Origin: Nitrososphaera sp. | GTDB lineage: Archaea; Thermoproteota; Nitrososphaeria; Nitrososphaerales; Nitrososphaeraceae | DNA length: 64,000 nucleotides | Assembly (NCBI GenBank): GCA_039938515.1 | Contig: JBDUUL010000015.1 | Coordinates: forward strand, 248,001 to 312,000 | Reading direction: 5' to 3' | In this document: piece after piece, positions 31,821 to 40,602 of the stretch | Position numbering within the stretch: the first letter of the stretch is position 1 | Layout: each line of letters starts with the position of its first letter | Position numbers and translations under genes: made by a program | The notes under the pieces: model-generated | The model's input: the letters and a program-made list of their open reading frames with translations, nothing else | What the model was told of the DNA's origin: nothing | Database searches by the model: none

Positions 31821-31976
31821 GTTTGACCGTACTTTAGTTACAAGCTTTTGATTATAAAATTAGAGACAAAATCCTTGTCTGAATTTTAAGAATGAAATCC
31901 AAAGCTGGATATCGTAGATCTATTTTTATAACTTTTCAGTCAGTTCAAAAATAGTACATGCCGACAGGTAGGCAGG

Positions 31977-32297
31977 ATGCTTTTCATATTGATTCAAGCA
32001 CTGTACAATCTCATTGATGCTGTTGCCTATTTTGCATCTGCGGCCGTTCCGCTCTACTTTATAATCAAATCAAAGAAAAGCACCGACAACCCAATGAGAG
32101 TCACAATGGTTATCCTCGCCGGTTTTGTTATCGCTCAGGGCGTGTATCATACCGCTTCTGTCTTTGGATTGAATCTGTTGTCAAAGGCTGTACTTGAGCC
32201 GCTATCTGCTGCCGTCCTTGCTGCCGCAGCTCTTTCTTATTTGCTAATGAGCAAGGGGCTGCAGAAGCAGAAGGTCAGGAGCCACGTGACGAAATAA
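31977..32297 (+). CDS. Three-span small membrane protein
   Basis: 106 residues. Hydrophobic helices: LIDAVAYFASAAVPLYFIIK, MVILAGFVIAQGVYHTASVF, VLEPLSAAVLAAAALSYLLM. Basic C-terminus. A purine-rich AGGTAGGCAGG lies just before the ATG. Paired with the 32318 membrane gene 20 bp downstream, and placed between two cupredoxin genes; a role in that redox block is only inferred. Confidence 0.7.
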   Translation: MLFILIQALYNLIDAVAYFASAAVPLYFIIKSKKSTDNPMRVTMVILAGFVIAQGVYHTASVFGLNLLSKAVLEPLSAAVLAAAALSYLLMSKGLQKQKVRSHVTK

Positions 32298-32317
32298 CAA
32301 ATTCTGGATGCTGTTAA

Positions 32318-32650
32318 ATGGCTTCCACTGACCTTGTTTTCTTTGCCGGGCTTCTTACAAGCGGCCTTTTCCTGGCTTCTCTTGGAATTTTTGTGGCCCT
32401 TGCTGCAAAGAGCAGAAACCTGAAAAGCTTTCCGACGCAAATATCGGTGTTTATAGGCATCTACGTCGTCGGTGAACTGGCAGAACTGAGCCCCATTCAA
32501 GCAGCCACCGGCTTGCCTCCAGAAGCAGGTTCGGAGCTCCACGTACTTGCAACAATATTTCTTACCACAGTCTTGTGGTCGAGGCTTGTTCTTTCAAACA
32601 GGGCAACAAGGCGCCTAGCCGACAGGTATGATAGTGCGGTTCAGGATTAG
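32318..32650 (+). CDS. Three-span small membrane protein
   Basis: 110 residues. Helices FFAGLLTSGLFLASLGIFVAL, ISVFIGIYVVGELAELSP and LHVLATIFLTTVLWSRLV with a short polar tail. Follows the 31977 gene by 20 bp. It is probably a partner membrane protein. Convergent with the winged-helix gene at 32676. Confidence 0.7.
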   Translation: MASTDLVFFAGLLTSGLFLASLGIFVALAAKSRNLKSFPTQISVFIGIYVVGELAELSPIQAATGLPPEAGSELHVLATIFLTTVLWSRLVLSNRATRRLADRYDSAVQD

Positions 32651-32675
32651 CGAGAAAAAACAGATGATGTCAGCA

Positions 32676-33029
32676 TTATTCCACTGAAAAGAATTTTTCC
32701 ATTACCTTTCTTACAACATCAACATTTTGATCAGCTTCGACCGAAATATCGTGCTGTACGTACTTGACAGTGATCGATTTTAGCACGGTGTGGACAAGGC
32801 TCGATTTCTTGCCGTCGGGCGTTATGTCTATCTTTGAAACGACGAGAAGCCCTTCGTCCAAAAGCCATTTGGTCTTCCGGTAGGTCGTAGTATAGGGTAT
32901 CTTTTTTTCTCTCATTATTTCGTTGACAGACATGGGTTTTTCCATAACGCAGTCTAGGATCTTTACCATTTCTTCGTCTGCAAGAGCCGTGAGGATTGCC
33001 TGTTTTGCTTTACGGCTTGTAACTAACAT
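32676..33029 (-). CDS. Winged-helix regulator divergent from a cupredoxin
   Basis: 117 residues. HTH region MVKILDCVMEKPMSVNEIMR then KKIPYTTTYRKTKWLLDEGL, wing VVSKIDITPDGKKSSLVH, then a C-terminal helix VDVVRKVMEKFFSVE, a likely dimerisation segment. ArsR/TrmB-like single-domain regulator. It is transcribed away from 33184-34515; the direct repeats at 33143-33161 between them are a possible operator. Confidence 0.85.
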   Translation of the reverse strand: MLVTSRKAKQAILTALADEEMVKILDCVMEKPMSVNEIMREKKIPYTTTYRKTKWLLDEGLLVVSKIDITPDGKKSSLVHTVLKSITVKYVQHDISVEADQNVDVVRKVMEKFFSVE

Positions 33030-33142
33030 CCCCGAGGCTGCCCTTTTTGGTAAGCTACGGTAGCGCGGGTTATTTAATTATCGAATCCAGCGTGCGTTCT
33101 GCATTACAACACGCTATTCCTGCGGCTAAATTTGTATTAGAT

Positions 33143-33161
33143 TTGTACATGAATTGTACAT
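33143..33161 (+). promoter_or_regulatory. Direct repeat TTGTACAT, possible operator
   Basis: TTGTACAT occurs twice with 11-bp periodicity (33143-33150 and 33154-33161), and each contains the palindrome TGTACA. It lies in the divergent promoter region between the regulator at 32676-33029 and the cupredoxin gene. Preceded by a TATA-like TTTGTATTAGATT. Confidence 0.45.
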
Positions 33162-33183
33162 AACGCTATATGCAAATTCATTG

Positions 33184-34515
33184 ATGCTCTGGCCAATGAA
33201 AACAAAGGCCATATTAGTTGCAGCAGCGGTTGCATCTGTTCTCATGGCAGCTCTGGCAGGCTCCGAGCTCTTTAACAGTACCCTCCAGACGCGTTCTGCA
33301 GTCGCTCAGCCAAGCTCCATGTCTCAGATGTCAATGACGACGGACGGTGGACAACAGCCCAGCGGCGCAGTAGATTCTCAAAACAAGCCGCTCTCAAAAG
33401 TGTCAGACGGAATAAAGCTGTCTTTTTCAGCACAACCTATAATCCACGCATATGATCTGGCGTCAGTTCAGCTGCAGGTGATGGACGCAAATTCGTCGGC
33501 ACGACTGAGCCATGTTGACTGGGCAATTTCGGTAAAAGATCCTGATGGAAAGGTCATTTACAAGACAACCACCGGTCATACGCATGTCGGGGTAATGAAC
33601 TTCAAAGTCGCTTTCCCTACAGCCGGAAATAACTCTGTGTCGTTGACGGTGTCTTCCATTGGAAGCATGATGATGGGTCTTGAGGTTGAACCCCAGGGGA
33701 GGACACACACAATGCTCTCAGGCAGTCCCATGGGATTCAAAACCGATCCGGTCAACGACTTTGGGGCAAGAACATTTGACTTTCCAGTCTACGTTCAGCC
33801 CTACAATCAAGTGCATACAATTGCCGGGACTGTACCGGGGACGGGTCTGAATGTGGAGCTGGCAAGCACCGCAAGCGCGATTGTGACGGACAAACTTACA
33901 CCATTTGTGATAACGGTTACAAGGGCAAACGACAGTGCCATGATAACTCATCCAGATCTTCAGGTAACCGTCACGGAAAGTAGCTCTGGGTATGTCCTGT
34001 CGCAGTCAGCCCCAGTGGAAGACATGATGACAATGCACGGCGCCATACATGGACACACCGGTGTTATGACTTTGATGCCGTCATTTCCTATTCCGGGCAA
34101 TTATGTGATTGATGTAAACCTGCAGCCAAGCCCGCTTTCAAACTACACTTGGGGCCAGGCGCATACTCAATTCAACATTATTGCTGCTCAATCGTCCACG
34201 GGGACAGCAAACGCGTCTAGTGCCGCCAATCCGCAGCAGAGCAATACAGTGAGCATTGTGGGTCTCGAGTCACCATTCTTTGTTCCAAATACCCTGAATA
34301 TCAAAGCCGGAACTACTGTCACGTTTGTAAACACGGATGGAAATACCCACACGGTAACGTCAGTAAAAGCTGGAACGACTGAGCCGGACGGAACTTTTGA
34401 CAGCGGGGTTTTAAGAGCCGGCAAGACGTTCTCGTATACCTTCAACAGCCCCGGGACTTACGAGTACATCTGCATGATACATACCCATATGCGCGGAGTC
34501 ATACAAGTTTCATAA
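33184..34515 (+). CDS. Two-domain exported cupredoxin
   Basis: About 443 residues; the start may be this ATG or the next one (33196, MKTKAILVAAAVAS). Signal peptide about the first 35. The middle part (about 60-320) is two repeats of a beta domain, each with HVDW/HPDLQV and a GHTGVM/GHTHVGVM turn, resembling CopC/YtkA-like or FixH-like modules. The C-terminal about 90 residues are a plastocyanin with the His of NTHTV and the Cys-His-Met of YICMIHTHMRG. The length, duplicated beta domain and copper site suggest an electron carrier or copper-binding surface protein. Confidence 0.85.
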   Translation: MLWPMKTKAILVAAAVASVLMAALAGSELFNSTLQTRSAVAQPSSMSQMSMTTDGGQQPSGAVDSQNKPLSKVSDGIKLSFSAQPIIHAYDLASVQLQVMDANSSARLSHVDWAISVKDPDGKVIYKTTTGHTHVGVMNFKVAFPTAGNNSVSLTVSSIGSMMMGLEVEPQGRTHTMLSGSPMGFKTDPVNDFGARTFDFPVYVQPYNQVHTIAGTVPGTGLNVELASTASAIVTDKLTPFVITVTRANDSAMITHPDLQVTVTESSSGYVLSQSAPVEDMMTMHGAIHGHTGVMTLMPSFPIPGNYVIDVNLQPSPLSNYTWGQAHTQFNIIAAQSSTGTANASSAANPQQSNTVSIVGLESPFFVPNTLNIKAGTTVTFVNTDGNTHTVTSVKAGTTEPDGTFDSGVLRAGKTFSYTFNSPGTYEYICMIHTHMRGVIQVS

Positions 34516-34779
34516 CCGAGACTTCCGTCCTCTCTTTTTGACCGATTGACAGCCATACAATCCTTGGAAAATCATATCCATCTAGAGATCCAGACCGGCG
34601 CGGACATGAAGCATGCTGCAAAGGGTAATGATTCTTTAAAATGCATGGCAAGATTACCTGCATTGTACAACTCGCGTTTAGCCGACCAGCCCGAGTTAGA
34701 GCATCGAGGCGCCAGTTTGACGGTAGAGTCTTCAAGCATTCATTATGCTTTTACTACGGTGCACAACACGTAAGCAAGA

Positions 34780-35151
34780 ATGGTAGTTCAAGAATTAACT
34801 GCACAGTCATGGAATGACAATGTGCTATCGTCAAAGCTGCCAGTAATAGTAAATTTCACTGCTGTCAGATGCGGCTTTTGCAAAGCCTTGGAGCCGCTGT
34901 ACAGCAAATTATCTGACCAGTACGGAGACAGGTTGACGTTTTATAGACTAGTGGTTGACTTTCCCGCCAACCATCAAATACTCAACAAAGTTGCAATTCA
35001 GGGCACGCCTACGCTCAAGTTCTACTGCAAAGGAAGGGAGGTCGGCGAGCACGTTGGATACGCTATAGAACCAGTCTTGAAGAAAAAGATTGACGAATCG
35101 CTGCAAGAGATGGAAAGTTGCCTGGCAAATAGCACACCGGTGGGTAGGTAG
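34780..35151 (+). CDS. Thioredoxin
   Basis: 123 residues. Catalytic CGFC at about 31-34 in NFTAVRCGFCKALEPLY and the cis-Pro in IQGTPTLKFY. The usual WC before GPC is replaced by RC-GF. A short Cys-containing C-terminal extension (SCLANSTPVGR). Cytoplasmic disulfide reductase or oxidant handling protein; it follows the cupredoxin block and precedes a VOC-family gene. Confidence 0.9.
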   Translation: MVVQELTAQSWNDNVLSSKLPVIVNFTAVRCGFCKALEPLYSKLSDQYGDRLTFYRLVVDFPANHQILNKVAIQGTPTLKFYCKGREVGEHVGYAIEPVLKKKIDESLQEMESCLANSTPVGR

Positions 35152-35218
35152 AAAGGAACCGGACTAGAAAGCGTCTTAGATCAAACTTTTAAAGGCTAGC
35201 GAGAATCTGGCAGGTACA

Positions 35219-35650
35219 ATGACAGAAGCAAGTCCGGTAGTGCATTTTGAAATGGGCTATAATGACAGAAAGAGGATGGTGGACTTTTACACAAGAGTGT
35301 TTGGCTGGCAGTCCAAGGAGATGGGGCCTGAGATGGGCAATTATGTGGTCGTCACAACTTCGGAAAGCGACGAAAGGACGGGCCGCCCAAAAAATCCCGG
35401 CTCGATTAACGGCGGTTTCTACCAAAAGATAGAGAACCCCCTGTCGCACGCCCCGTCAGTCGTCATAGCGGTACATGACATCAACAAGTCAATGAAAGAA
35501 GTCGTCGCCGCGGGGGGCAAGATATTAGGTGCAATGGACGGCTCAGGCAAACCCAGCATGGAACCCATGGAAATACCGAACGTAGGCCTGTGGATATCGA
35601 TTATGGACACGGAAGGAAACCGCGTGAGCATGCTGCAGCCAAAAATGTAG
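35219..35650 (+). CDS. VOC (glyoxalase/bleomycin-resistance fold) protein
   Basis: 143 residues with two betaalphabeta-beta-beta modules: VVHFEMGYNDRKRMVDFYTR then VFGWQSKEM, and SVVIAVHDINKSMKEVVAAG then MDTEGNRVSML. Metal ligands would be the first-strand His, a central residue and a final Glu; the final Glu (TEGN) is present. Likely a small-molecule binding or lyase protein. Specific substrate not deducible. Confidence 0.85.
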   Translation: MTEASPVVHFEMGYNDRKRMVDFYTRVFGWQSKEMGPEMGNYVVVTTSESDERTGRPKNPGSINGGFYQKIENPLSHAPSVVIAVHDINKSMKEVVAAGGKILGAMDGSGKPSMEPMEIPNVGLWISIMDTEGNRVSMLQPKM

Positions 35651-35703
35651 GACGGCTGTTTGCATTGGTCTGAAAACGATCCACTTTAGAAAAAATTCAA
35701 ATA

Positions 35704-35884
35704 GCAATTCAGTAGCGACAAAGCCATACTCCATACCAGACCTGAAAACGCAGTTTGTCCCTGCAGCGATTGCACCCACGAGCTTCGAAGCCAGTGCATC
35801 GAGGCTGGCTGCCAGTGCTGCAACCTGGAGGACGAATTTTCTATTCTGGCAGGCATTAACGCGCAAGATTATTTGCGCAAGTAA
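35704..35884 (+). CDS. Cys-rich miniprotein, paralog of 25700-25876 (no standard start)
   Basis: A frame open from 35704 to 35884 encodes ENAVCPCSDCTHELRSQC then QCCNLEDEFSILAGINAQ. The Cys pattern and C-terminus match 25700-25876 closely. No ATG, GTG or TTG occurs upstream of the first Cys; ATA at 35722 is the nearest possibility. Either the start is unusual or the 5' end has decayed. It converges on the paralogous response regulator gene 35917-36315. Confidence 0.5.
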
Positions 35885-35916
35885 CGGCCCCGGGAAGGTA
35901 CGATTGAAGATCCAGG

Positions 35917-36315
35917 TTATTCTATACCAAGCTGCTTCTGCACGGTCTCTGCAAGCTGTTTCAGAGAGACTGGCTTTTCCAGGAACGCGTCCACGGGTAC
36001 ATCAGGCAGTACAGTCTCAAATTCCGACTTGTTGACCTCAAACGCGCTCGTCAAGACTACCTTGACATGCGGGTTTATCTCCTTGACCTTCCGGGCAAGC
36101 TGAAACCCACTGAGCCCCGGCATGCGGACATCGGATATCAACACCTGACATTCGTTTGGAGAATACTTGAAATGCTCAAGCGCTATTAGCGGGTTGGAAA
36201 AAGCATGAACATTAAAGCCGTCTCTTTTAAGGCCCGCGCTAAAGACGCCAAGCGCGTCCACTTCATCGTCCACTAACATTACCAATGCTTTCTTTTGCTG
36301 CTGTTCCTGCGTCAT
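35917..36315 (-). CDS. Stand-alone response-regulator receiver protein
   Basis: 132 residues from the ATG MTQEQQQKKALVML. The longer frame (to 36450) adds 45 non-homologous residues. Receiver signature: D16-D17-E18, phospho-acceptor D62 in LISDVRMPGLSGF, the TSAFEV loop and FLEKPVS. Paralog of 25255-25638. It converges with the paralogous Cys-rich miniprotein, 32 bp apart. No output domain; orphan with respect to a kinase. Confidence 0.9.
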   Translation of the reverse strand: MTQEQQQKKALVMLVDDEVDALGVFSAGLKRDGFNVHAFSNPLIALEHFKYSPNECQVLISDVRMPGLSGFQLARKVKEINPHVKVVLTSAFEVNKSEFETVLPDVPVDAFLEKPVSLKQLAETVQKQLGIE

Positions 36316-36528
36316 CTCCTCATATTGCGGGCCAGAAGTATATACCCATGAGGAATTTATTGTGCGAATACCGGAAAATTGTTTGGTTTGAGGCAAGACC
36401 TGCGGTTTGTTTACATAAACCTGCAATGTGCGAATCGGTTTGCAGAGCACGCATTTTCTAAATTGCTTCAGTTGCCGGGTTGGTGGTTTCTAGCAGAAGC
36501 ACCGTCAAGGAAGTAGCACCTGTTCGTC

Positions 36529-36645
36529 ATGCATCATGACATGGGCGAGCGGTGGTCGCTGTACTTTGTCGAGCTATATCGCTTTGCGTTTGAGGGAAAA
36601 GGTATATTGATCTTCAGCATACTCTCGTTTGAAGCGGAATCTTGA
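36529..36645 (+). CDS. 38-residue aromatic-rich miniprotein
   Basis: MHHDMGERWSLYFVELYRFA then FEGKGILIFSILSFEAES. A hydrophobic central stretch could sit at a membrane interface. Gene-like codon use; no ribosome-binding site clearly visible. Function unknown. Confidence 0.4.
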   Translation: MHHDMGERWSLYFVELYRFAFEGKGILIFSILSFEAES

Positions 36646-36677
36646 AAAACGCTGCTTTTGATTGAGGCAAGAACCGT

Positions 36678-36875
36678 CTACAGAGTGCTGATTTTTCTGT
36701 CGAGGTCCTTGATCTGTCTGCGGTAACCAAATGCTCGCAAAACGTCATTGTCGTCCATTGCTGCCATCATTTGCTCGACTTTGGCCGCTCTCAGTTCTCT
36801 CAGCTCGTTGCGCAGCTCGGCAGCTTCTGCTTGCTCTGTCAGTTCCTTTTCGTCTGGAATAGGCTGACTTTGCAT
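36678..36875 (-). CDS. Small coiled-coil protein
   Basis: 65 residues from the ATG MQSQPIPDEKELTEQ; a GTG five codons upstream is the alternative. Glu/Ala-rich coiled coil EQAEAAELRNELRELRAAK with a second helix RQIKDLDRKISTL. Likely oligomerises. Confidence 0.6.
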   Translation of the reverse strand: MQSQPIPDEKELTEQAEAAELRNELRELRAAKVEQMMAAMDDNDVLRAFGYRRQIKDLDRKISTL

Positions 36876-37057
36876 CCTCTCTTGTAGCACCGCCTAGCTG
36901 AAATCGTTGAAGGTCGAAATAGTTTGGCTTTTTGGATCAATTGTTATTGAGTAATGAGGTGCAGCTTTCCACATTCTTGAATATTGGTCACTAGCGCAGA
37001 AAAAATAGAGAATCAAAGCATAATGTGTACACAAATCGACATGATCCGTGGAGATTT

Positions 37058-37068
37058 CTTTTATAATT
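37058..37068 (+). promoter_or_regulatory. TATA box for the membrane protein at 37108
   Basis: CTTTTATAATTGG, about 40-50 bp before the ATG, implying a leader of about 15 nt. Confidence 0.5.
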
Positions 37069-37107
37069 GGTTTACGTAGTTGGTCTGAAAATTGTGATAG
37101 CCGCCAA

Positions 37108-38517
37108 ATGAAACTGCTAGTCATCACGGACATCATTACCAAGAAAACATACCTGATGACTTTTGTTGCTTGGGCGATAATTCTGGCGGATGTTGTCTTT
37201 GGCACCTTCCTTGACCGTTTTGGAAAACCTCTTGACTCCAACTTTGGCGTGGCTTTGTTCATAGCAATGACAGCCGCGGTTTTCTTCGCCGGCCTGTATC
37301 TCCTGCGGGACTGCATGAAAGTACTGCGCAAGGACCTCGAAGGTCAATCATTTTTTAACAGACTTTACCGGGCAACGCCAAAGTTTCTGTACGCTCTCCT
37401 GGCAATCTTTGCAGCAATAATCGTAGAGATGGTGGTTTTCTCGCAGTACAGCACAGCCCTGATAATACCGCTTGTGCTGATAAGCGGAATTGTCCCCATG
37501 TTGTTCTTTGGCTTTCGCACCTTCAAATTCCTCTCATGGTTCAAGTCGAGCAGCAACAAGCGGCGTAACGCCATGATACTTGCATTTGCCGTATCGTCAA
37601 TGCTATTTGCCATCAGCGTGACCACCACCACTGTGCTTGACACCAAGGTCTTTGTTTTTTCAAGGCCGCAGGCCATAACCCCGGCCTACCAGTCAAGCAA
37701 CGACATCACAATAACCCTGTCAGGCACGGAAAACCTGGTTCTCCTTTACGTCTTTATTGTGCCTGTGGTTCTTGCCATTCCCGCAGAAACTGTTGCCGTG
37801 GCGTTTTTCCTGCGATTCTTCAAGGACCAGATAGGAAGGGCGACATTCTGGGCAATAGTAATCCTGCCTCCGTTCCTCAATTTTTTCGGGATATTTGCGC
37901 CGCAGCTGCTGACGACTGGGTCAGCATTCGTGTATGCCGACCCCCGGTTCATCTACTTTAGGATTATAGGGACCGCCGGCTGGGTCGCGGCAGACTTTGT
38001 GATACTCTTTGCATACCTTCTGGTAGCTAGGACTGTCGAAAAGCAAGTCGGAAGTGCCGGCAACAAGAAAATCATCAACTATCTGATAATTGCGGCTCTC
38101 TCAACCATTCTGGTATCGCCAACGGCTAACAACTGGATTCCAAACGCCTCCTACCCGCCCTTTGGAGCTATCCAGCGCGCCTTAGCGGTGCTTGGCGCCT
38201 TCATGTTTACCATTGGCATTTACGCGGTCAGCCTGTCACTTGTACAGGACGCGGAACTTCGGAATTTAGCTCGAAGGTATGCTAAGGACTATGCCTTGCT
38301 TGATACTCTTGGCAACGCGCAGATGGAGGCCGAGGTCACGAGAAAGGTCGTAAAACTGGTCCGCCAGCAGGCAGACGTGATGGAAAGGGAGACAGGGGTT
38401 GAATCCGAGATGACAGATGATAACGGGGTTAAAGAGTATCTGGAACTTGTGATAAGAGAGGCTCGGGAAAAGAAGGCACTAAAGAGTGGCCGCCAGCCCA
38501 GCCCGTCGGAATCTTGA
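37108..38517 (+). CDS. Large multi-pass membrane protein with cytoplasmic C-terminus
   Basis: 469 residues from the ATG MKLLVITDIITKKTYLM; the longer frame lacks any signal feature. Ten or so hydrophobic segments over residues 15-400 (for example LMTFVAWAIILADVVFGTF, ETVAVAFFLRFF, AALSTILVSPTAN, AVLGAFMFTIGIYAVSLSLV). A charged C-terminal region of about 80 residues follows, with coiled-coil character (MEAEVTRKVVKLVRQQADVM, EREKKA). A thaumarchaeal-type membrane protein; no transporter motif recognised. Possibly scaffolds or senses at the membrane. Confidence 0.8.
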   Translation: MKLLVITDIITKKTYLMTFVAWAIILADVVFGTFLDRFGKPLDSNFGVALFIAMTAAVFFAGLYLLRDCMKVLRKDLEGQSFFNRLYRATPKFLYALLAIFAAIIVEMVVFSQYSTALIIPLVLISGIVPMLFFGFRTFKFLSWFKSSSNKRRNAMILAFAVSSMLFAISVTTTTVLDTKVFVFSRPQAITPAYQSSNDITITLSGTENLVLLYVFIVPVVLAIPAETVAVAFFLRFFKDQIGRATFWAIVILPPFLNFFGIFAPQLLTTGSAFVYADPRFIYFRIIGTAGWVAADFVILFAYLLVARTVEKQVGSAGNKKIINYLIIAALSTILVSPTANNWIPNASYPPFGAIQRALAVLGAFMFTIGIYAVSLSLVQDAELRNLARRYAKDYALLDTLGNAQMEAEVTRKVVKLVRQQADVMERETGVESEMTDDNGVKEYLELVIREAREKKALKSGRQPSPSES

Positions 38518-38661
38518 GCCGTATTTGCGCACTTTGTGAACGTTGGGGGATTGCAATTCACGACTGCAACTCTATCTGAAAACGCAATTGTATGTTCCAT
38601 CGGGCAATTATCATAAAGTTCACGAGAGCGCCTTGAACACAAGCGCTCGAGATTTGAGACC

Positions 38662-39924
38662 TTACGAGCCACTTACACAGGACTTTTTCTGGTAGTCCAT
38701 GCCCTCCTTTATCATCTGATCAATTGTTTCAAAAGTTAAATCGGTCCACTTGGCCCAGACACCATTCGGATCATGTTTTCTCTGGATGGTTGTCACATTG
38801 CGCAGAGTTACTCCTCCTTGCAACAGTTCGCGGAATGTTCTGGCAGTCCCATCTCGTTTTTTGCTTGATGCATTTCGGTTGAGAATTGCAGCCAAAGCAG
38901 GTGCCGGCGCCCCACTGTCAGCTGCAAGTTGCATAAGGCTCTTTGACAGCGTAATCAAATCCGTGACTAGCATTCCCACTTTTTTGTCATAATCCGATCT
39001 GTCGCAATAAATCAAGTCCTGCATCCTGTCCTTGACGCCATCGTGGTCGGTCGGCAGCGACGGGGTTTCTGAAGGCCATACATCGACGATGTACACTTCA
39101 AGGTCAGGAACTAAAGCCGCGTGTACTGTATTTGTCCAGTAATCCTGATGCGACTGTATGAGCTCTCGCAGGGGCGTATTGCTGACAAGCCATCCATCCC
39201 AGAAGTATCTGCCGCTTGCCTGCTGGTAGTCGTAAATGAGCGGCACCGTGCAGCTCGCCAAAATGTGTTCCGGCCCCATTCCTGCAGGGTACTCCAAGTT
39301 TACGTCAGTGGGTTTGCACGTAACCGGATCGCAGTAATTGAAAGTCGATTTTAGAGTATAACTGTCAAATGTCACTGCTTGACCATACTGTGCCTCCGTT
39401 GCCACCGCAAGCAGCCTAGGCTCAGGGGGACTTGTCTTTAGTGGAAAGTTAATGAAAGGCGCTCCGTTGAAAGTGCTTTGTATAGCATTTGAAAGAGGAG
39501 TGTCGTCATATTTGTACCACACATTGTTGGTGCTATCGCCGGGGGTATTGTCGTTGAACCTGGAGTCGGGCACAGGAATGGGAGGACTATATGTTGACGT
39601 AAGACCGGTAAAGAAAAACTGTTTCGTTGAATAGTATCTCCTTACGTCTTCTGGAAACAAAGGAACTCCGAAAGGGGTCGCGACTGCGGCTTTGTGGTAC
39701 CAGTAATCCAAAACTCTGTCCGCTGCACCGTTCCAACTACCTGTCTGCTGAAAGTAGCTGACCAGAATTGCAGCATTAATGGCACCCGAGGATGTCGCAG
39801 CGATGATATCAGGCTTGAGCCCTAGATTATCAAATAACCCCTTGATAACTCCTGCTTCATATGCTCCAAGAGCAGCACTTCCCTGAAGGATCAGAGCCGT
39901 CTGCACCGCTGGAGGAGCTGCCAT
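38662..39924 (-). CDS. Patatin-like phospholipase with altered active-site glycines
   Basis: 420 residues. Patatin layout: oxyanion loop LQGSAALGAYEAG (canonical GGGxLG; here GSAALG), nucleophile elbow ATSSGAIN with Ser45 but Ala where the usual first Gly stands, and the DG dyad motif FWDGWLVSNTPL. The C-terminal region has KKRDGTARTFRELLQGGVTL and TIQRKHDPNG. It is a divergent paralog of 44514-45920. The changes suggest weakened or altered lipase activity (inference). Soluble; no signal peptide. Confidence 0.88.
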   Translation of the reverse strand: MAAPPAVQTALILQGSAALGAYEAGVIKGLFDNLGLKPDIIAATSSGAINAAILVSYFQQTGSWNGAADRVLDYWYHKAAVATPFGVPLFPEDVRRYYSTKQFFFTGLTSTYSPPIPVPDSRFNDNTPGDSTNNVWYKYDDTPLSNAIQSTFNGAPFINFPLKTSPPEPRLLAVATEAQYGQAVTFDSYTLKSTFNYCDPVTCKPTDVNLEYPAGMGPEHILASCTVPLIYDYQQASGRYFWDGWLVSNTPLRELIQSHQDYWTNTVHAALVPDLEVYIVDVWPSETPSLPTDHDGVKDRMQDLIYCDRSDYDKKVGMLVTDLITLSKSLMQLAADSGAPAPALAAILNRNASSKKRDGTARTFRELLQGGVTLRNVTTIQRKHDPNGVWAKWTDLTFETIDQMIKEGMDYQKKSCVSGS

Positions 39925-40107
39925 AGAATCTTGACATGCGCAGTAATTATTAAGTATAGTATAGGAAAAGCAGTCAATTATGGCCGCTGTTTCGAGGCTT
40001 TACAAGACCCTATTTCAACGAATTTCAGGTTAGAGAATAACTCATCGCGAACTATTGAGTGGGCAGAGAGAATTATCGCTCCGACGATATGCCTGGGAGC
40101 TATTCTT

Positions 40108-40392
40108 TCAGGGTACTAGTCTAATTGCCCTTCCGTCGTCGACTACCAGCGAAACCCACTTGCCAATCCTTCGTTCCAATTCTGCCTGTAATGCAGGATT
40201 GTAGTCATACCTTCCATCAAGCTTGGTGGCGGCTTGCCAGAAAGACACGAAATATTGGAAGGCTGGAGGCACGGGCCCGGGGTTCGTCAAGAAGCGGTAA
40301 AAGGCAGGCTGATCCGACTCTACTGGCCCTTCGATTACGAGCCTGTTTGTGGCAGGGTTTATCGACTTGAGCATCCCGGTGACTGATATCAT
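40108..40392 (-). CDS. Hypothetical protein
   Basis: 94 residues from the ATG MISVTGMLKSINPATNRLVI (an ATG five codons upstream is also in frame). It continues GPVESDQPAFYRFLTNPG and FQYFVSFWQAATKLDGRYDY, ending WVSLVVDDGRAIRLVP. Mostly beta, with an OB-like feel at both ends. No family recognised. Confidence 0.55.
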   Translation of the reverse strand: MISVTGMLKSINPATNRLVIEGPVESDQPAFYRFLTNPGPVPPAFQYFVSFWQAATKLDGRYDYNPALQAELERRIGKWVSLVVDDGRAIRLVP

Positions 40393-40602
40393 TACCACGC
40401 TAATCAACTTGGTACGGTTTCATATAAAGAATCTCAGGGAGCGATACAGTTGCTGCCACGCAGTACATTTTGACACTGGTTCCGGCATTTCTTTGCCTTC
40501 TGCCCGTATCATACAGGTTCGTACAGCACTATAATGAATCGTGATAAAATACGACAAATAGCCATTAGCGCACTGCGCAATCGAATTACTGTTTATCGGC
40601 CG

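Noticed and set aside
36894-37331. Minus-strand 145-residue ORF
   Set aside because: It covers the promoter and start of the 37108 membrane protein and has no recognisable fold.
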